This document shows, piece after piece, positions 9,488 through 16,872 of a DNA stretch of 64,000 nucleotides. A program made the position numbers and the translations under genes. The stretch's first letter is position 1; every line of letters starts with the position of its first letter. The notes below the pieces were generated by a model. It worked only from the letters and a program-made list of their open reading frames with translations, ran no database searches and had not been told where the DNA came from. This DNA comes from CAZDET01 sp964504335 (GTDB taxonomy: Bacteria; Bacteroidota; Bacteroidia; Chitinophagales; Saprospiraceae): contig CAZDET010000002.1 of assembly GCA_964504335.1 (NCBI GenBank), positions 1 to 64,000 of the forward strand, read 5' to 3'.

Positions 9488-9505
9488 TATATAGATATCT
9501 ATATA
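9488..9505. promoter_or_regulatory. Perfect 18-bp palindrome upstream of the porin gene
   Basis: TATATAGATATCTATATA is its own reverse complement. It lies immediately after TACTTTG (9478-9484), a near-consensus -7 box, and 72 bp before the porin start, so a bound protein would sit over the transcription start. It shares the core ATATAGATAT with the acs upstream region. Candidate operator for the adjacent ArsR-type regulator. Confidence 0.55.
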
Positions 9506-9577
9506 CTTTAGCTTGTGCAACCGATTGGCCATCGACTCTGCGTAGTTCACCACTTATCTGGCTTAAAAAAGGATCGC

Positions 9578-10867
9578 ATGCCTTATCGAATTACATCCGC
9601 CCTCGTTGTTGTGCTGCTTCTTTTGCTCGGGCCTAGTGCGTTAGAGGCACAGCCTACCCAAGAGAAAACGGACAACGCATACAAACCACTGAAACTGAAT
9701 CTGGACGAATCCGGCAATAAATACGTCCGGTTCATCATCTGGCATCAGCAGTGGCTACAGACCAACAACCTTGCCGTAGACGATGCGAAGCTACAGCTCA
9801 ATACCCTGATTCGCCGTTCGCGCTTTTTGGCTTACGCTCAAATTTCGCCCCGCTTCCTGGTATTGACGCACTTCGGGCTAAACGGGCTGACAGCTTCCAA
9901 CCTTACCAGCCTGGGCAACAACGGAGATTCCCCGCAGCTCTTCCTCCACGGTGCCTGGACCGAGTTTAAAGTATCGAATGACCAATCCCTCTTCCTTGGC
10001 GGGGGCCTGCACTACTGGAATGGCCTGACCCGACTGGCGAGCCAAAGCACCCTGAACTTCATGACCATGGACGCCCCCCGGCCATTCATCAACTGGCACT
10101 CCTTGGCTGTTACTGACCAGTTTGCCCGGCACCTCGGCATCTACGCCAAAGGCCAGGTCGGGAAACTCGACTACCGCGTAGCTATCAACAATCCGGGCCG
10201 CAACGGTATTTCCCGCAACTTCGGTCGAGGGCCGCTTACCTACAACGGTGTTTCCTTCAACGAAGGAGACGACCCCGAAACCGAAGCCATTGAGGGCGAT
10301 CCCACCGGAAATACCATTTACACCGGCTATGTCCGCTACAATTTCTGGGATGGCGAATCGACCAAACTGCCCTACAATGTCGGTTCCTATCTCGGTGCAA
10401 AGCGCGTACTGGCTATTGGCACGGGATTCTTCGTGCATCCGAACGGCATGTACAACAACGAGACCAACGAGCACGAGGGTGTCAGCCACTTCGCTGCCGA
10501 CGTCTTCCTCGACACCCCCGTCGGAGCCGGCGGCAATTGCCTCAACGCCTACCTGGCCTTCACCAACTGGAACTTCGGAGACGACTACGTCAGCCGGTGG
10601 GCCGGTACCGGAAGCAGTTTTTACGGCCAGGTTGGATTCAAGCCGGCCGGCACGAATTTCATGCCCTACGTCAGCTTCCAGAACAACAACTTTGAAGGGC
10701 TGGACAACAACATCAGCGCGCTGAACGCCGGAGTGAATTATTTCATCAACGGCCACAACGCCAAGTTAACCCTCGAATACCACGGCATCAACAACGACAT
10801 TCGGGAAAGCCCCGCCACGGGCGGCGATGTGCAGCAGATTCGTTTCCAAGCCCACATCTTCCTATAA
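9578..10867 (+). CDS. Outer-membrane porin-like beta-barrel protein
   Basis: The start at ATG 9578 is preceded by the purine-rich AAAAAAGGA and opens a signal peptide (ITSALVVVLLLLLGPSALEA). The mature part of about 400 residues is rich in alternating aromatic beta strands and Gly/Asn turns, and ends IRFQAHIFL, with a terminal hydrophobic residue as in outer-membrane barrels. It resembles phosphate-selective porin O/P-type proteins found next to acetate symporters. Position directly upstream of the DUF4212/symporter pair suggests it passes acetate or other short carboxylates through the outer membrane; this is inference. A palindromic operator candidate lies in its promoter. Confidence 0.75.
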   Translation: MPYRITSALVVVLLLLLGPSALEAQPTQEKTDNAYKPLKLNLDESGNKYVRFIIWHQQWLQTNNLAVDDAKLQLNTLIRRSRFLAYAQISPRFLVLTHFGLNGLTASNLTSLGNNGDSPQLFLHGAWTEFKVSNDQSLFLGGGLHYWNGLTRLASQSTLNFMTMDAPRPFINWHSLAVTDQFARHLGIYAKGQVGKLDYRVAINNPGRNGISRNFGRGPLTYNGVSFNEGDDPETEAIEGDPTGNTIYTGYVRYNFWDGESTKLPYNVGSYLGAKRVLAIGTGFFVHPNGMYNNETNEHEGVSHFAADVFLDTPVGAGGNCLNAYLAFTNWNFGDDYVSRWAGTGSSFYGQVGFKPAGTNFMPYVSFQNNNFEGLDNNISALNAGVNYFINGHNAKLTLEYHGINNDIRESPATGGDVQQIRFQAHIFL

Positions 10868-10892
10868 ATCAACCACCAAAAAAGCGATTACT

Positions 10893-11150
10893 ATGTCAGA
10901 TCGAAATTTAAAAGACTACTGGAAGGAAAACCTACGCTATCTGGTGGCCCTACTATCCGTCTGGTTTCTGGTCTCGTACGGCTTCGGCATTCTACTGGTA
11001 GACGTATTCAACCAGGTTTCCATCGGCGGAGCTCCATTGGGCTTCTGGTTTGCCCAGCAGGGGTCGATCTACGTCTTCGTCATCCTGATTTTTATCTACG
11101 TGCGGCTGATGAACAAACTGGACCGCAAGTACGGAGTCGACGAAGGATAA
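10893..11150 (+). CDS. DUF4212 small subunit of sodium:substrate symporter
   Basis: The ATG at 10893 gives 85 residues (MSDRNLKDYWKENLRY) with two hydrophobic helices (LVALLSVWFLVSYGFGILL and GSIYVFVILIFIYV). The family DUF4212 typically reads YWx.N.R....L..WF.vs.g.gil....ln....gG.PlGFWfAqQGsi.vFv, which matches well. It lies 25 bp after the porin and 29 bp before the large symporter. In other bacteria it is always paired with VC_2705-type symporters and is thought to be an accessory subunit. Confidence 0.92.
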   Translation: MSDRNLKDYWKENLRYLVALLSVWFLVSYGFGILLVDVFNQVSIGGAPLGFWFAQQGSIYVFVILIFIYVRLMNKLDRKYGVDEG

Positions 11151-11179
11151 TTTTCTAAACCACTGAAAAAGAATAAACC

Positions 11180-12970
11180 ATGGGTGTTCAAACCTGGACT
11201 TTTATAATCGTAGGGATCACGTTTGCCCTGTACATCGGCATTGCCATCTGGTCGCGCGCGTCCTCTACCTCTGAATTTTACGTTGCCGGCGGCGGTGTTC
11301 CCCCGATCGCCAATGGCATGGCCACAGCGGCCGACTGGATGTCAGCGGCTTCTTTTATATCAATGGCCGGTCTCGTCAGCTTTATGGGTTACGACGGGGC
11401 GGTCTATCTGATGGGCTGGACGGGCGGATACGTCTTACTAGCCCTACTACTAGCGCCCTACTTAAGGAAGTTTGGCAAGTTTACCGTCCCGGACTTCATC
11501 GGTGACCGCTACTACTCGGATACGGCCCGTACCGTGGCGGTCATCTGCGCGCTCCTCGTTTCATTTACCTACGTAGCCGGGCAAATGCGCGGCGTAGGGG
11601 TAGTATTCAGCCGCTTTCTGGAGGTGGATATCAACATGGGTGTCTACATCGGTATGGCGATCGTGTTTTTCTACGCCGTATTGGGTGGCATGAAGGGTAT
11701 TACCTACACCCAGGTGGCCCAGTACTGTGTATTGATTTTTGCCTTTATGGTACCGGCCATTTTCATTTCACTGACCATTACCGGCAATGCGATTCCACAA
11801 CTCGGCTTCATTGGCACGGTCAATGACGGAAGCGGCACGGCTCTGCTCGCCAAGCTCAATCAATTGAATACGGATCTGGGCTTCGCCGAATATACCGATG
11901 GCAGCAAATCGATGGTTGATGTCTTTGCGATCACGCTTGCCCTGATGGTGGGAACCGCCGGCTTGCCGCACGTCATCGTGCGCTTCTTCACCGTACCACG
12001 CGTACGCGATGCGCGCGTTTCCGCGGGCTACGCCCTGGTGTTTATTGCCATTCTGTATACCACCGCACCGGCGATCGCCGCCTTTGCCCGCGTGAACCTG
12101 ATTCAAACCGTCAACAATACGGAATATGCCGTAGCTCCCGATTGGTTTAAGAAATGGGAAGAAACGGCACTGCTGGCTTGGGTAGACAAGAATGAGGATG
12201 GCCGGATACAGTACATGGCCGGCACCGCCTTCGAAGGGAAGCCCGAGCAATTGATGGTCGACGGAAACCGCCAGCGCGGTGCTTCTCAGGAAGTATTACT
12301 ATCGAATCAGCCGACCGAAAGCGCCAATGAGCTGTACATCGACCGCGACATCATGGTGCTCGCCAACCCCGAAATTGCCAATCTTCCCTCCTGGGTGATT
12401 GCCCTGGTGGCGGCCGGCGGATTGGCGGCGGCGCTTTCTACTGCTGCCGGACTACTACTGGTCATATCGACTTCGGTTTCCCACGATTTGATCAAAAAGC
12501 AAATTGCACCCAACATCAGCGATAAAGGAGAACTCCTGGCTGCCCGGCTCAGTGCGGTGGTCGCCGTAATCATTGCCGGATACTTCGGAATCAATCCGCC
12601 CGGCTTCGTAGCGGCGGTGGTCGCGCTGGCCTTTGGCCTGGCTGCCGCTTCGTTCTTCCCCGCGATCGTATTGGGTATTTTCGATAAGCGCATGAATCGC
12701 GAAGGTGCCATTGCCGGTATGGTCGTCGGAATTTCCCTGATGGGCTACTACATGATGCGCTACAAGCTCGGCTGGATCGGTGGCCCCACTACTCCCGAAG
12801 ATTGGTGGTTCGGCATCTCCCCGGAAGGCTTCGGTACCGTTGCCATGGTAGTCAACTTTGTCATCTCCATCGTGGTGAGCCGTCTTACGGCTGCTCCTCC
12901 GCAAGAAGTACAGGAAATTGTAGAAGACATTCGCATCCCGGCGGGAGCAGGCGACGCTTTCGTTCATTGA
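11180..12970 (+). CDS. VC_2705-type sodium:solute symporter (probable acetate permease, ActP-like)
   Basis: This 596-residue SSS-family (SLC5) transporter has about 13 membrane helices. SSS features are visible: FYVAGGGVPPIANGMATAADWMSAASFIS near the N-terminus (given in part), GGMKGITYTQVAQY, and GTAGLPHVIVRFFTVP. A hydrophilic insert with NEDGRIQY (about 320-390) is typical of the VC_2705 subfamily. It pairs with DUF4212 upstream and with acs and a CrbS-like kinase downstream, so acetate (or another short carboxylate) is the likely substrate with Na+ as coupling ion. A strong terminator follows 12 bp after the stop, separating it from the kinase genes. Confidence 0.9.
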   Translation: MGVQTWTFIIVGITFALYIGIAIWSRASSTSEFYVAGGGVPPIANGMATAADWMSAASFISMAGLVSFMGYDGAVYLMGWTGGYVLLALLLAPYLRKFGKFTVPDFIGDRYYSDTARTVAVICALLVSFTYVAGQMRGVGVVFSRFLEVDINMGVYIGMAIVFFYAVLGGMKGITYTQVAQYCVLIFAFMVPAIFISLTITGNAIPQLGFIGTVNDGSGTALLAKLNQLNTDLGFAEYTDGSKSMVDVFAITLALMVGTAGLPHVIVRFFTVPRVRDARVSAGYALVFIAILYTTAPAIAAFARVNLIQTVNNTEYAVAPDWFKKWEETALLAWVDKNEDGRIQYMAGTAFEGKPEQLMVDGNRQRGASQEVLLSNQPTESANELYIDRDIMVLANPEIANLPSWVIALVAAGGLAAALSTAAGLLLVISTSVSHDLIKKQIAPNISDKGELLAARLSAVVAVIIAGYFGINPPGFVAAVVALAFGLAAASFFPAIVLGIFDKRMNREGAIAGMVVGISLMGYYMMRYKLGWIGGPTTPEDWWFGISPEGFGTVAMVVNFVISIVVSRLTAAPPQEVQEIVEDIRIPAGAGDAFVH

Positions 12971-12982
12971 TAACTTACAATC

Positions 12983-13022
12983 GCCGGGGGCTGTCGACAA
13001 TCGGCATCTCCCGGCCTTTTTT
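12983..13022 (+). terminator. Intrinsic terminator after the acetate symporter
   Basis: GCCGGG (12983-12988) pairs with CCCGGC (13010-13015) and is followed within one base by six T (13017-13022). It ends the porin-DUF4212-symporter unit. The T-run abuts an ATG at 13024, so the downstream small gene more likely starts at 13036, or is expressed by read-through. Confidence 0.75.
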
Positions 13023-13035
13023 AATGCTCATTCAT

Positions 13036-13248
13036 ATGCAATTTCTAAAATTGGGTCCGCTAACCTCCGATGTATTTATCTGCATTTACCTGACGGGAAC
13101 GCTCGTGTTGCGTTTCGCACTCGAATCCCAGATACAGGGATATTATTTGATTTCCGTTGGGCTGGGAGCATTCGGTCTGCTATTTTTGTGGGCTTTGATT
13201 AAATCGAAGATTCTTAACCCGACCTACTTTGGATTGCTCCGACAATGA
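13036..13248 (+). CDS. Small two-helix membrane protein upstream of sensor kinase
   Basis: Seventy residues from ATG 13036 (74 from the alternative ATG 13024, which touches the preceding terminator). Two hydrophobic helices (VFICIYLTGTLVLRF and YYLISVGLGAFGLLFLWALI) are followed by a short basic-polar tail. The stop overlaps the next start (ATGA at 13245), implying translational coupling. Function unknown; the position suggests an accessory to the symporter-type sensor kinase. Confidence 0.6.
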   Translation: MQFLKLGPLTSDVFICIYLTGTLVLRFALESQIQGYYLISVGLGAFGLLFLWALIKSKILNPTYFGLLRQ

Positions 13249-13493
13249 CAAATAGAAGCACAGCAATGCCCGACCGGAAAAACGAACGTCTCTTTTTCTT
13301 GTTTGTGTTAGCCGGCCTGTTGCTGCTGTACCCTATCGTCGATTTGGCCAGCCACGACACGCTCTTATTTGGCCTTCCGCTCCTGTACGTCTATTTATTC
13401 GGTGCCTGGCTTGCCATCATCATTTTCATCTATATTGTGGTTGCGCGATCGAGCGGCCGCAATCTGCCCGACGATCGCCAAGAGGAAGACTGA
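13245..13493 (+). CDS. Small two-helix membrane protein coupled to sensor kinase
   Basis: An 82-residue protein whose ATG overlaps the previous stop. The helices are LFFLFVLAGLLLLYPIVDLA and LYVYLFGAWLAIIIFIYIVVA, followed by a charged tail. Short proteins of the LFxxGVLLLxYPLL...LYLFxxWxxxI type are often encoded immediately before CrbS-like symporter-kinases. It lies 8 bp before the kinase ATG. No known function; possibly a sensor subunit comparable to DUF4212 for the transporter (inference). Confidence 0.75.
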   Translation: MTNRSTAMPDRKNERLFFLFVLAGLLLLYPIVDLASHDTLLFGLPLLYVYLFGAWLAIIIFIYIVVARSSGRNLPDDRQEED

Positions 13494-13501
13494 ACGCGTC
13501 T

Positions 13502-16234
13502 ATGGGTAGCGGAATCGTCATTGCTTCATTCCTGCTGTATTTATGCGGGCTTTTCTGGATTGCCTATCGAGCGGATCGCCGGGCGCACCGATCGAAGAGT
13601 TGGGCCAAACACCCAGCGGTATACGCGCTTTCCCTGGCCGTATTCTGCACCGCCTGGACCTTTTACGGAAGTGTAGGCCGCGCCGCTACTCAGGGCCTCA
13701 GTTTCTTACCCGTCTATCTCGGACCGACCATCCTTGCGCCCATCTGGATATTGATTCTGCGTAAAATCATCTTGATTAGTAAATCCCAGCGCATCAATTC
13801 CGTGGCGGATTTCATCTCCAGCCGCTACGCCAAGAGCACGAGCCTGGGCATGTTGGCCGCCTTCATTACGGTTGTAGGCATTATTCCCTACATCTCTATC
13901 CAGCTGAAGGCCATTGTCACTTCGTTTCGCATCCTCGCGCCCACTTCCGTGTTCAACCAGGAAGCAAGCGGTCCGTTTTACTCCGATCCGGCCTTCGACA
14001 TTACCATTATTCTCGCGTTGTTCGCTATTCTTTTCGGGACGCGTTCCCTCGATCCGAACGAGCGGCATGAAGGCATCGTGACGGCCATTGCCTTTGAAAG
14101 CCTGGTCAAGCTAATGGCCTTTCTGATCGTCGGGGGTTTTGTGTGTTTCGGCTTGTTCAACGGCTTGGGCGATCTATTCGAACAGGGCCGCCTTCGGCCC
14201 GATGTGCAACGCATCCTCACCTTCGAAGGTGTCGGGCTAGATGCCTGGGAATGGTTCTGGCTCAATGTATTATCCATGTTGGCCATTCTGTTTTTGCCCC
14301 GCCAGTTTCACACGGCCGTGGTCGAAAATTACGACCGCCGCCATTTGTACACGGCGGCCTGGCTGTTTCCGTTGTATTTGTTATTGATAAATGTATTTGT
14401 CCTCCCCATTGCCATTGCGGGGTTGATTTACTTCGACGGGCAGTCGATCGAACCGGATTTCTTTGTCCTTGAACTACCGCTGAAAACCGGTCAGGAAGCC
14501 CTGGCGCTTTTCGTGGGTCTGGGAGGGTTCAGTGCGGCCACGGGCATGGTGGTAGTAGCCGTGCTCGCCCTGAGCATTATCATCGGCAACAATTTGGTAC
14601 TTCCCCTGATCGTGCGTAAGGAAGTGCGCACCGAACTCGACACGCGCCTTCCCCGTCGTTTACTCACCATCCGGCGGTTGAGCATCGTGGGGGTATTGTT
14701 GCTGGCTTACGGGTATTTTCAATTAGTGGGTACTAACTATTCCATCGTCTCCACCGGACTTATTTCCTTCCTGGCCGTTGCCCAGTTTGCGCCGGCCGTC
14801 ATCGGAGGATTGTACTGGCGGCGTGCCAATCAGTGGGGGGCTTTTGCCGGTCTCATTTCCGGCTTTCTCCTCTGGGGATATACCCTCTCTCTGCCCACTC
14901 TAATGGAAGCCGGGCTACTTTCCAGCAATTGGATGGAGTCGGGCCCCTGGGGAATCGACTGGTTGCGGCCCAACGCCTTGCTGGGGTTTGAAACAGGTTC
15001 TTTACTTAGCCGGGCAGCTTTTTGGAGCCTGACGGTAAATACCCTATCATTTGTGGGCGTCTCGCTCATCACCCAACCCTCCACGCTGGGCATTAGCCAA
15101 GCAGACCTATTCGTCGGAATCTACAAATACCGAAATTCGTCGGGAGAGCTCGAAGTCCGGCGGCGGCGGGCACGAATAGCGGATTTGCAATTACTGCTCC
15201 AACGGTTTTTAGGTCCACAGAAGTCCGAAGCCGTGTTTCGCCAATACGAAAAACAACGGGACATCAATCTAAACCAACAGCGCATTGCCAGCGCCGATCT
15301 GGTGTCTTATACCGAAACGCAACTGGCCGGAGCGATCGGCGCCGCCAGTGCCAGCCTGGCCATCGGGAGCATCGCGAAGGAAGACCCCATCAGCCTGCAG
15401 GAATTGCTCCAGGTACTCGATCAGACCAAAGAAGTGCTCCACTACAACCAGATGCTCGAGCGCAAGTCGCAGGAGTTGGAGGCCACCACCCATCAACTAC
15501 AGGCCGCCAACCAACGATTGAAAGAATTGGATGAACTCAAGGCCGAGTTCATAACCACGGTTACCCACGAGCTGCGGACGCCCATGACCTCCATTCGGTC
15601 GCTGAGCGAAATCCTGTTGCAACGCAAGAACGTTAGCCCTGAGCAGCAGCAGGAATTTCTCGAAATTATTGTAGCGGAATGTACCCGACTTACCCGCCTG
15701 ATCAACCAGGTGCTCGACCTGGAGAAAATCCAGCATCCGGTGGCCTCTACTACTCAATGCATCGTTGATTTGAATACCAGTGTGCGGGAGGCGGTCCAGG
15801 GATTTCAGCAAGTGGTGGAGAATCGCCACATTGATTTGCGCATACAATACGCCGACCGGCCGATGCCAGTTTGGGGCGACCCCGACCGCCTGCAGCAGCT
15901 ATGGGTAAATTTAATCGGGAATGCCATCAAGTTCTGCGACCCCAACACGGGTGTCATTGAGCTGCGCATCGGCGAAAAGGGCAACCAAAGCTGTGTTTGC
16001 CTTTCGGATAACGGGCCCGGAATCCCCCCATCCAAACGGGAATTCATCTTCGAGCGCTTCACGCAGGTCAGCGATCGCAAAATGGGGAAACCGACCGGCA
16101 GTGGACTGGGGCTGTACATCTGCCGGCAAATCGTCGAACAACATCGAGGGAACATCCAACTCAGGGAGCGCAACAATTGGGGCGCGACCTTTGAGGTAAG
16201 CCTGCCTCCGTACGCCGAAGAGCAACCACTATGA
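13502..16234 (+). CDS. Sensor histidine kinase with N-terminal sodium:solute symporter domain (CrbS-like)
   Basis: This 910-residue protein begins with about 12-13 transmembrane helices of the SSS/SLC5 fold (about 1-530), including TAWTFYGSVGRAATQG and a GGLYWRRANQWGAFAGLISG segment typical of CbrA/CrbS. A linker follows with a STAC-like domain and coiled coil (about 545-680). HisKA has VTHELRTPMTS with His about 689, and HATPase has NLIGNAIKF, DNGPGIPPSKREFIFERF and GSGLGLYI (about 790-905). No PAS domain is evident. Members sense or transport small carboxylates; CrbS/CrbR controls acs in Vibrio and Pseudomonas. The two small membrane genes upstream are coupled to it, and the receiver-only regulator and acs follow. 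Confidence 0.92.
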   Translation: MGSGIVIASFLLYLCGLFWIAYRADRRAHRSKSWAKHPAVYALSLAVFCTAWTFYGSVGRAATQGLSFLPVYLGPTILAPIWILILRKIILISKSQRINSVADFISSRYAKSTSLGMLAAFITVVGIIPYISIQLKAIVTSFRILAPTSVFNQEASGPFYSDPAFDITIILALFAILFGTRSLDPNERHEGIVTAIAFESLVKLMAFLIVGGFVCFGLFNGLGDLFEQGRLRPDVQRILTFEGVGLDAWEWFWLNVLSMLAILFLPRQFHTAVVENYDRRHLYTAAWLFPLYLLLINVFVLPIAIAGLIYFDGQSIEPDFFVLELPLKTGQEALALFVGLGGFSAATGMVVVAVLALSIIIGNNLVLPLIVRKEVRTELDTRLPRRLLTIRRLSIVGVLLLAYGYFQLVGTNYSIVSTGLISFLAVAQFAPAVIGGLYWRRANQWGAFAGLISGFLLWGYTLSLPTLMEAGLLSSNWMESGPWGIDWLRPNALLGFETGSLLSRAAFWSLTVNTLSFVGVSLITQPSTLGISQADLFVGIYKYRNSSGELEVRRRRARIADLQLLLQRFLGPQKSEAVFRQYEKQRDINLNQQRIASADLVSYTETQLAGAIGAASASLAIGSIAKEDPISLQELLQVLDQTKEVLHYNQMLERKSQELEATTHQLQAANQRLKELDELKAEFITTVTHELRTPMTSIRSLSEILLQRKNVSPEQQQEFLEIIVAECTRLTRLINQVLDLEKIQHPVASTTQCIVDLNTSVREAVQGFQQVVENRHIDLRIQYADRPMPVWGDPDRLQQLWVNLIGNAIKFCDPNTGVIELRIGEKGNQSCVCLSDNGPGIPPSKREFIFERFTQVSDRKMGKPTGSGLGLYICRQIVEQHRGNIQLRERNNWGATFEVSLPPYAEEQPL

Positions 16235-16418
16235 AAGCCGCCTGATCATGCACTTTCGGATTTCGGCCTGCCTTTTGGGCGCAGGGGCTAGCCAGCCGTA
16301 CCCTACCGATCCAATCGTTCCAGCTAGATTTGATCCATTTCCCTTAATAAATTTTATACTTCCTATATTTTTTGTAATTTTTGTTGGAATTATCATCCTC
16401 TGCGCCTACTTTTAATTC

Positions 16419-16796
16419 ATGGCAGCAAGCAAACGCATCCTGATCGTCGATGACGAACCCAATATCCTCACTGCCCTCCGGTTTTTACTGGAAGAGGAAG
16501 GGTTGACGGTTTACCAGGCCTCCAATGGCCAGGAAGCCTTAGCCGTCCTCAATCAACACCGGCCGGAATTGGTCATCCTGGATGTAATGATGCCCGGGAT
16601 GGATGGCTTCGAAACCGCCCGACACATCAGGCGCGACCCGAGGCATATGGACGTTACGATCATCTTCCTCACCGCCAAAGGAACCCAACAAGACCGATTT
16701 AACGGATACGACAGCGGAGGGGAAATCTATTTGACCAAGCCATTCGAAAATCAGGCGCTTCTGAACACCGTCAACGAAATATTTGAATTTAGTTGA
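16419..16796 (+). CDS. Receiver-only response regulator
   Basis: The 125 residues form a single CheY-like receiver: RILIVDDEPNI (acidic pocket), LVILDVMMPGMDGF with phospho-acceptor Asp about 55, FLTAKG (Thr), and LTKPFE with Lys about 107. The sequence stops directly after helix 5, so there is no DNA-binding output domain, unlike CrbR, which has a LuxR-type HTH. It lies 184 bp after the kinase, in an AT-rich spacer with TAATTTTTG-like promoter material, and 76 bp before acs. It is probably the partner of the upstream kinase; the output must be another protein. Confidence 0.92.
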   Translation: MAASKRILIVDDEPNILTALRFLLEEEGLTVYQASNGQEALAVLNQHRPELVILDVMMPGMDGFETARHIRRDPRHMDVTIIFLTAKGTQQDRFNGYDSGGEIYLTKPFENQALLNTVNEIFEFS

Positions 16797-16816
16797 GTTT
16801 TTTTTGTCCGAATTAA

Positions 16817-16838
16817 TCTAAAAATATAGATATTTAGA
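16817..16838. promoter_or_regulatory. Imperfect AT-rich dyad upstream of acs
   Basis: Arms TCTAAA (16817-16822) and TTTAGA (16833-16838) enclose the core ATATAGATAT, which is also the core of the perfect palindrome before the porin gene. A further GATATTTA follows at 16837-16844. It lies 34 bp before the acs start; candidate shared operator. Confidence 0.4.
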
Positions 16839-16872
16839 TATTTACGGACCTTAATCATAAAGCCACCATATT

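Noticed and set aside
9878..10756. Long 292-codon open frame on the minus strand across the porin gene
   Set aside because: It is antisense to a well-supported signal-peptide porin and reads as low-complexity Val/Gly/Glu-rich sequence typical of shadow frames in codon-biased genes.
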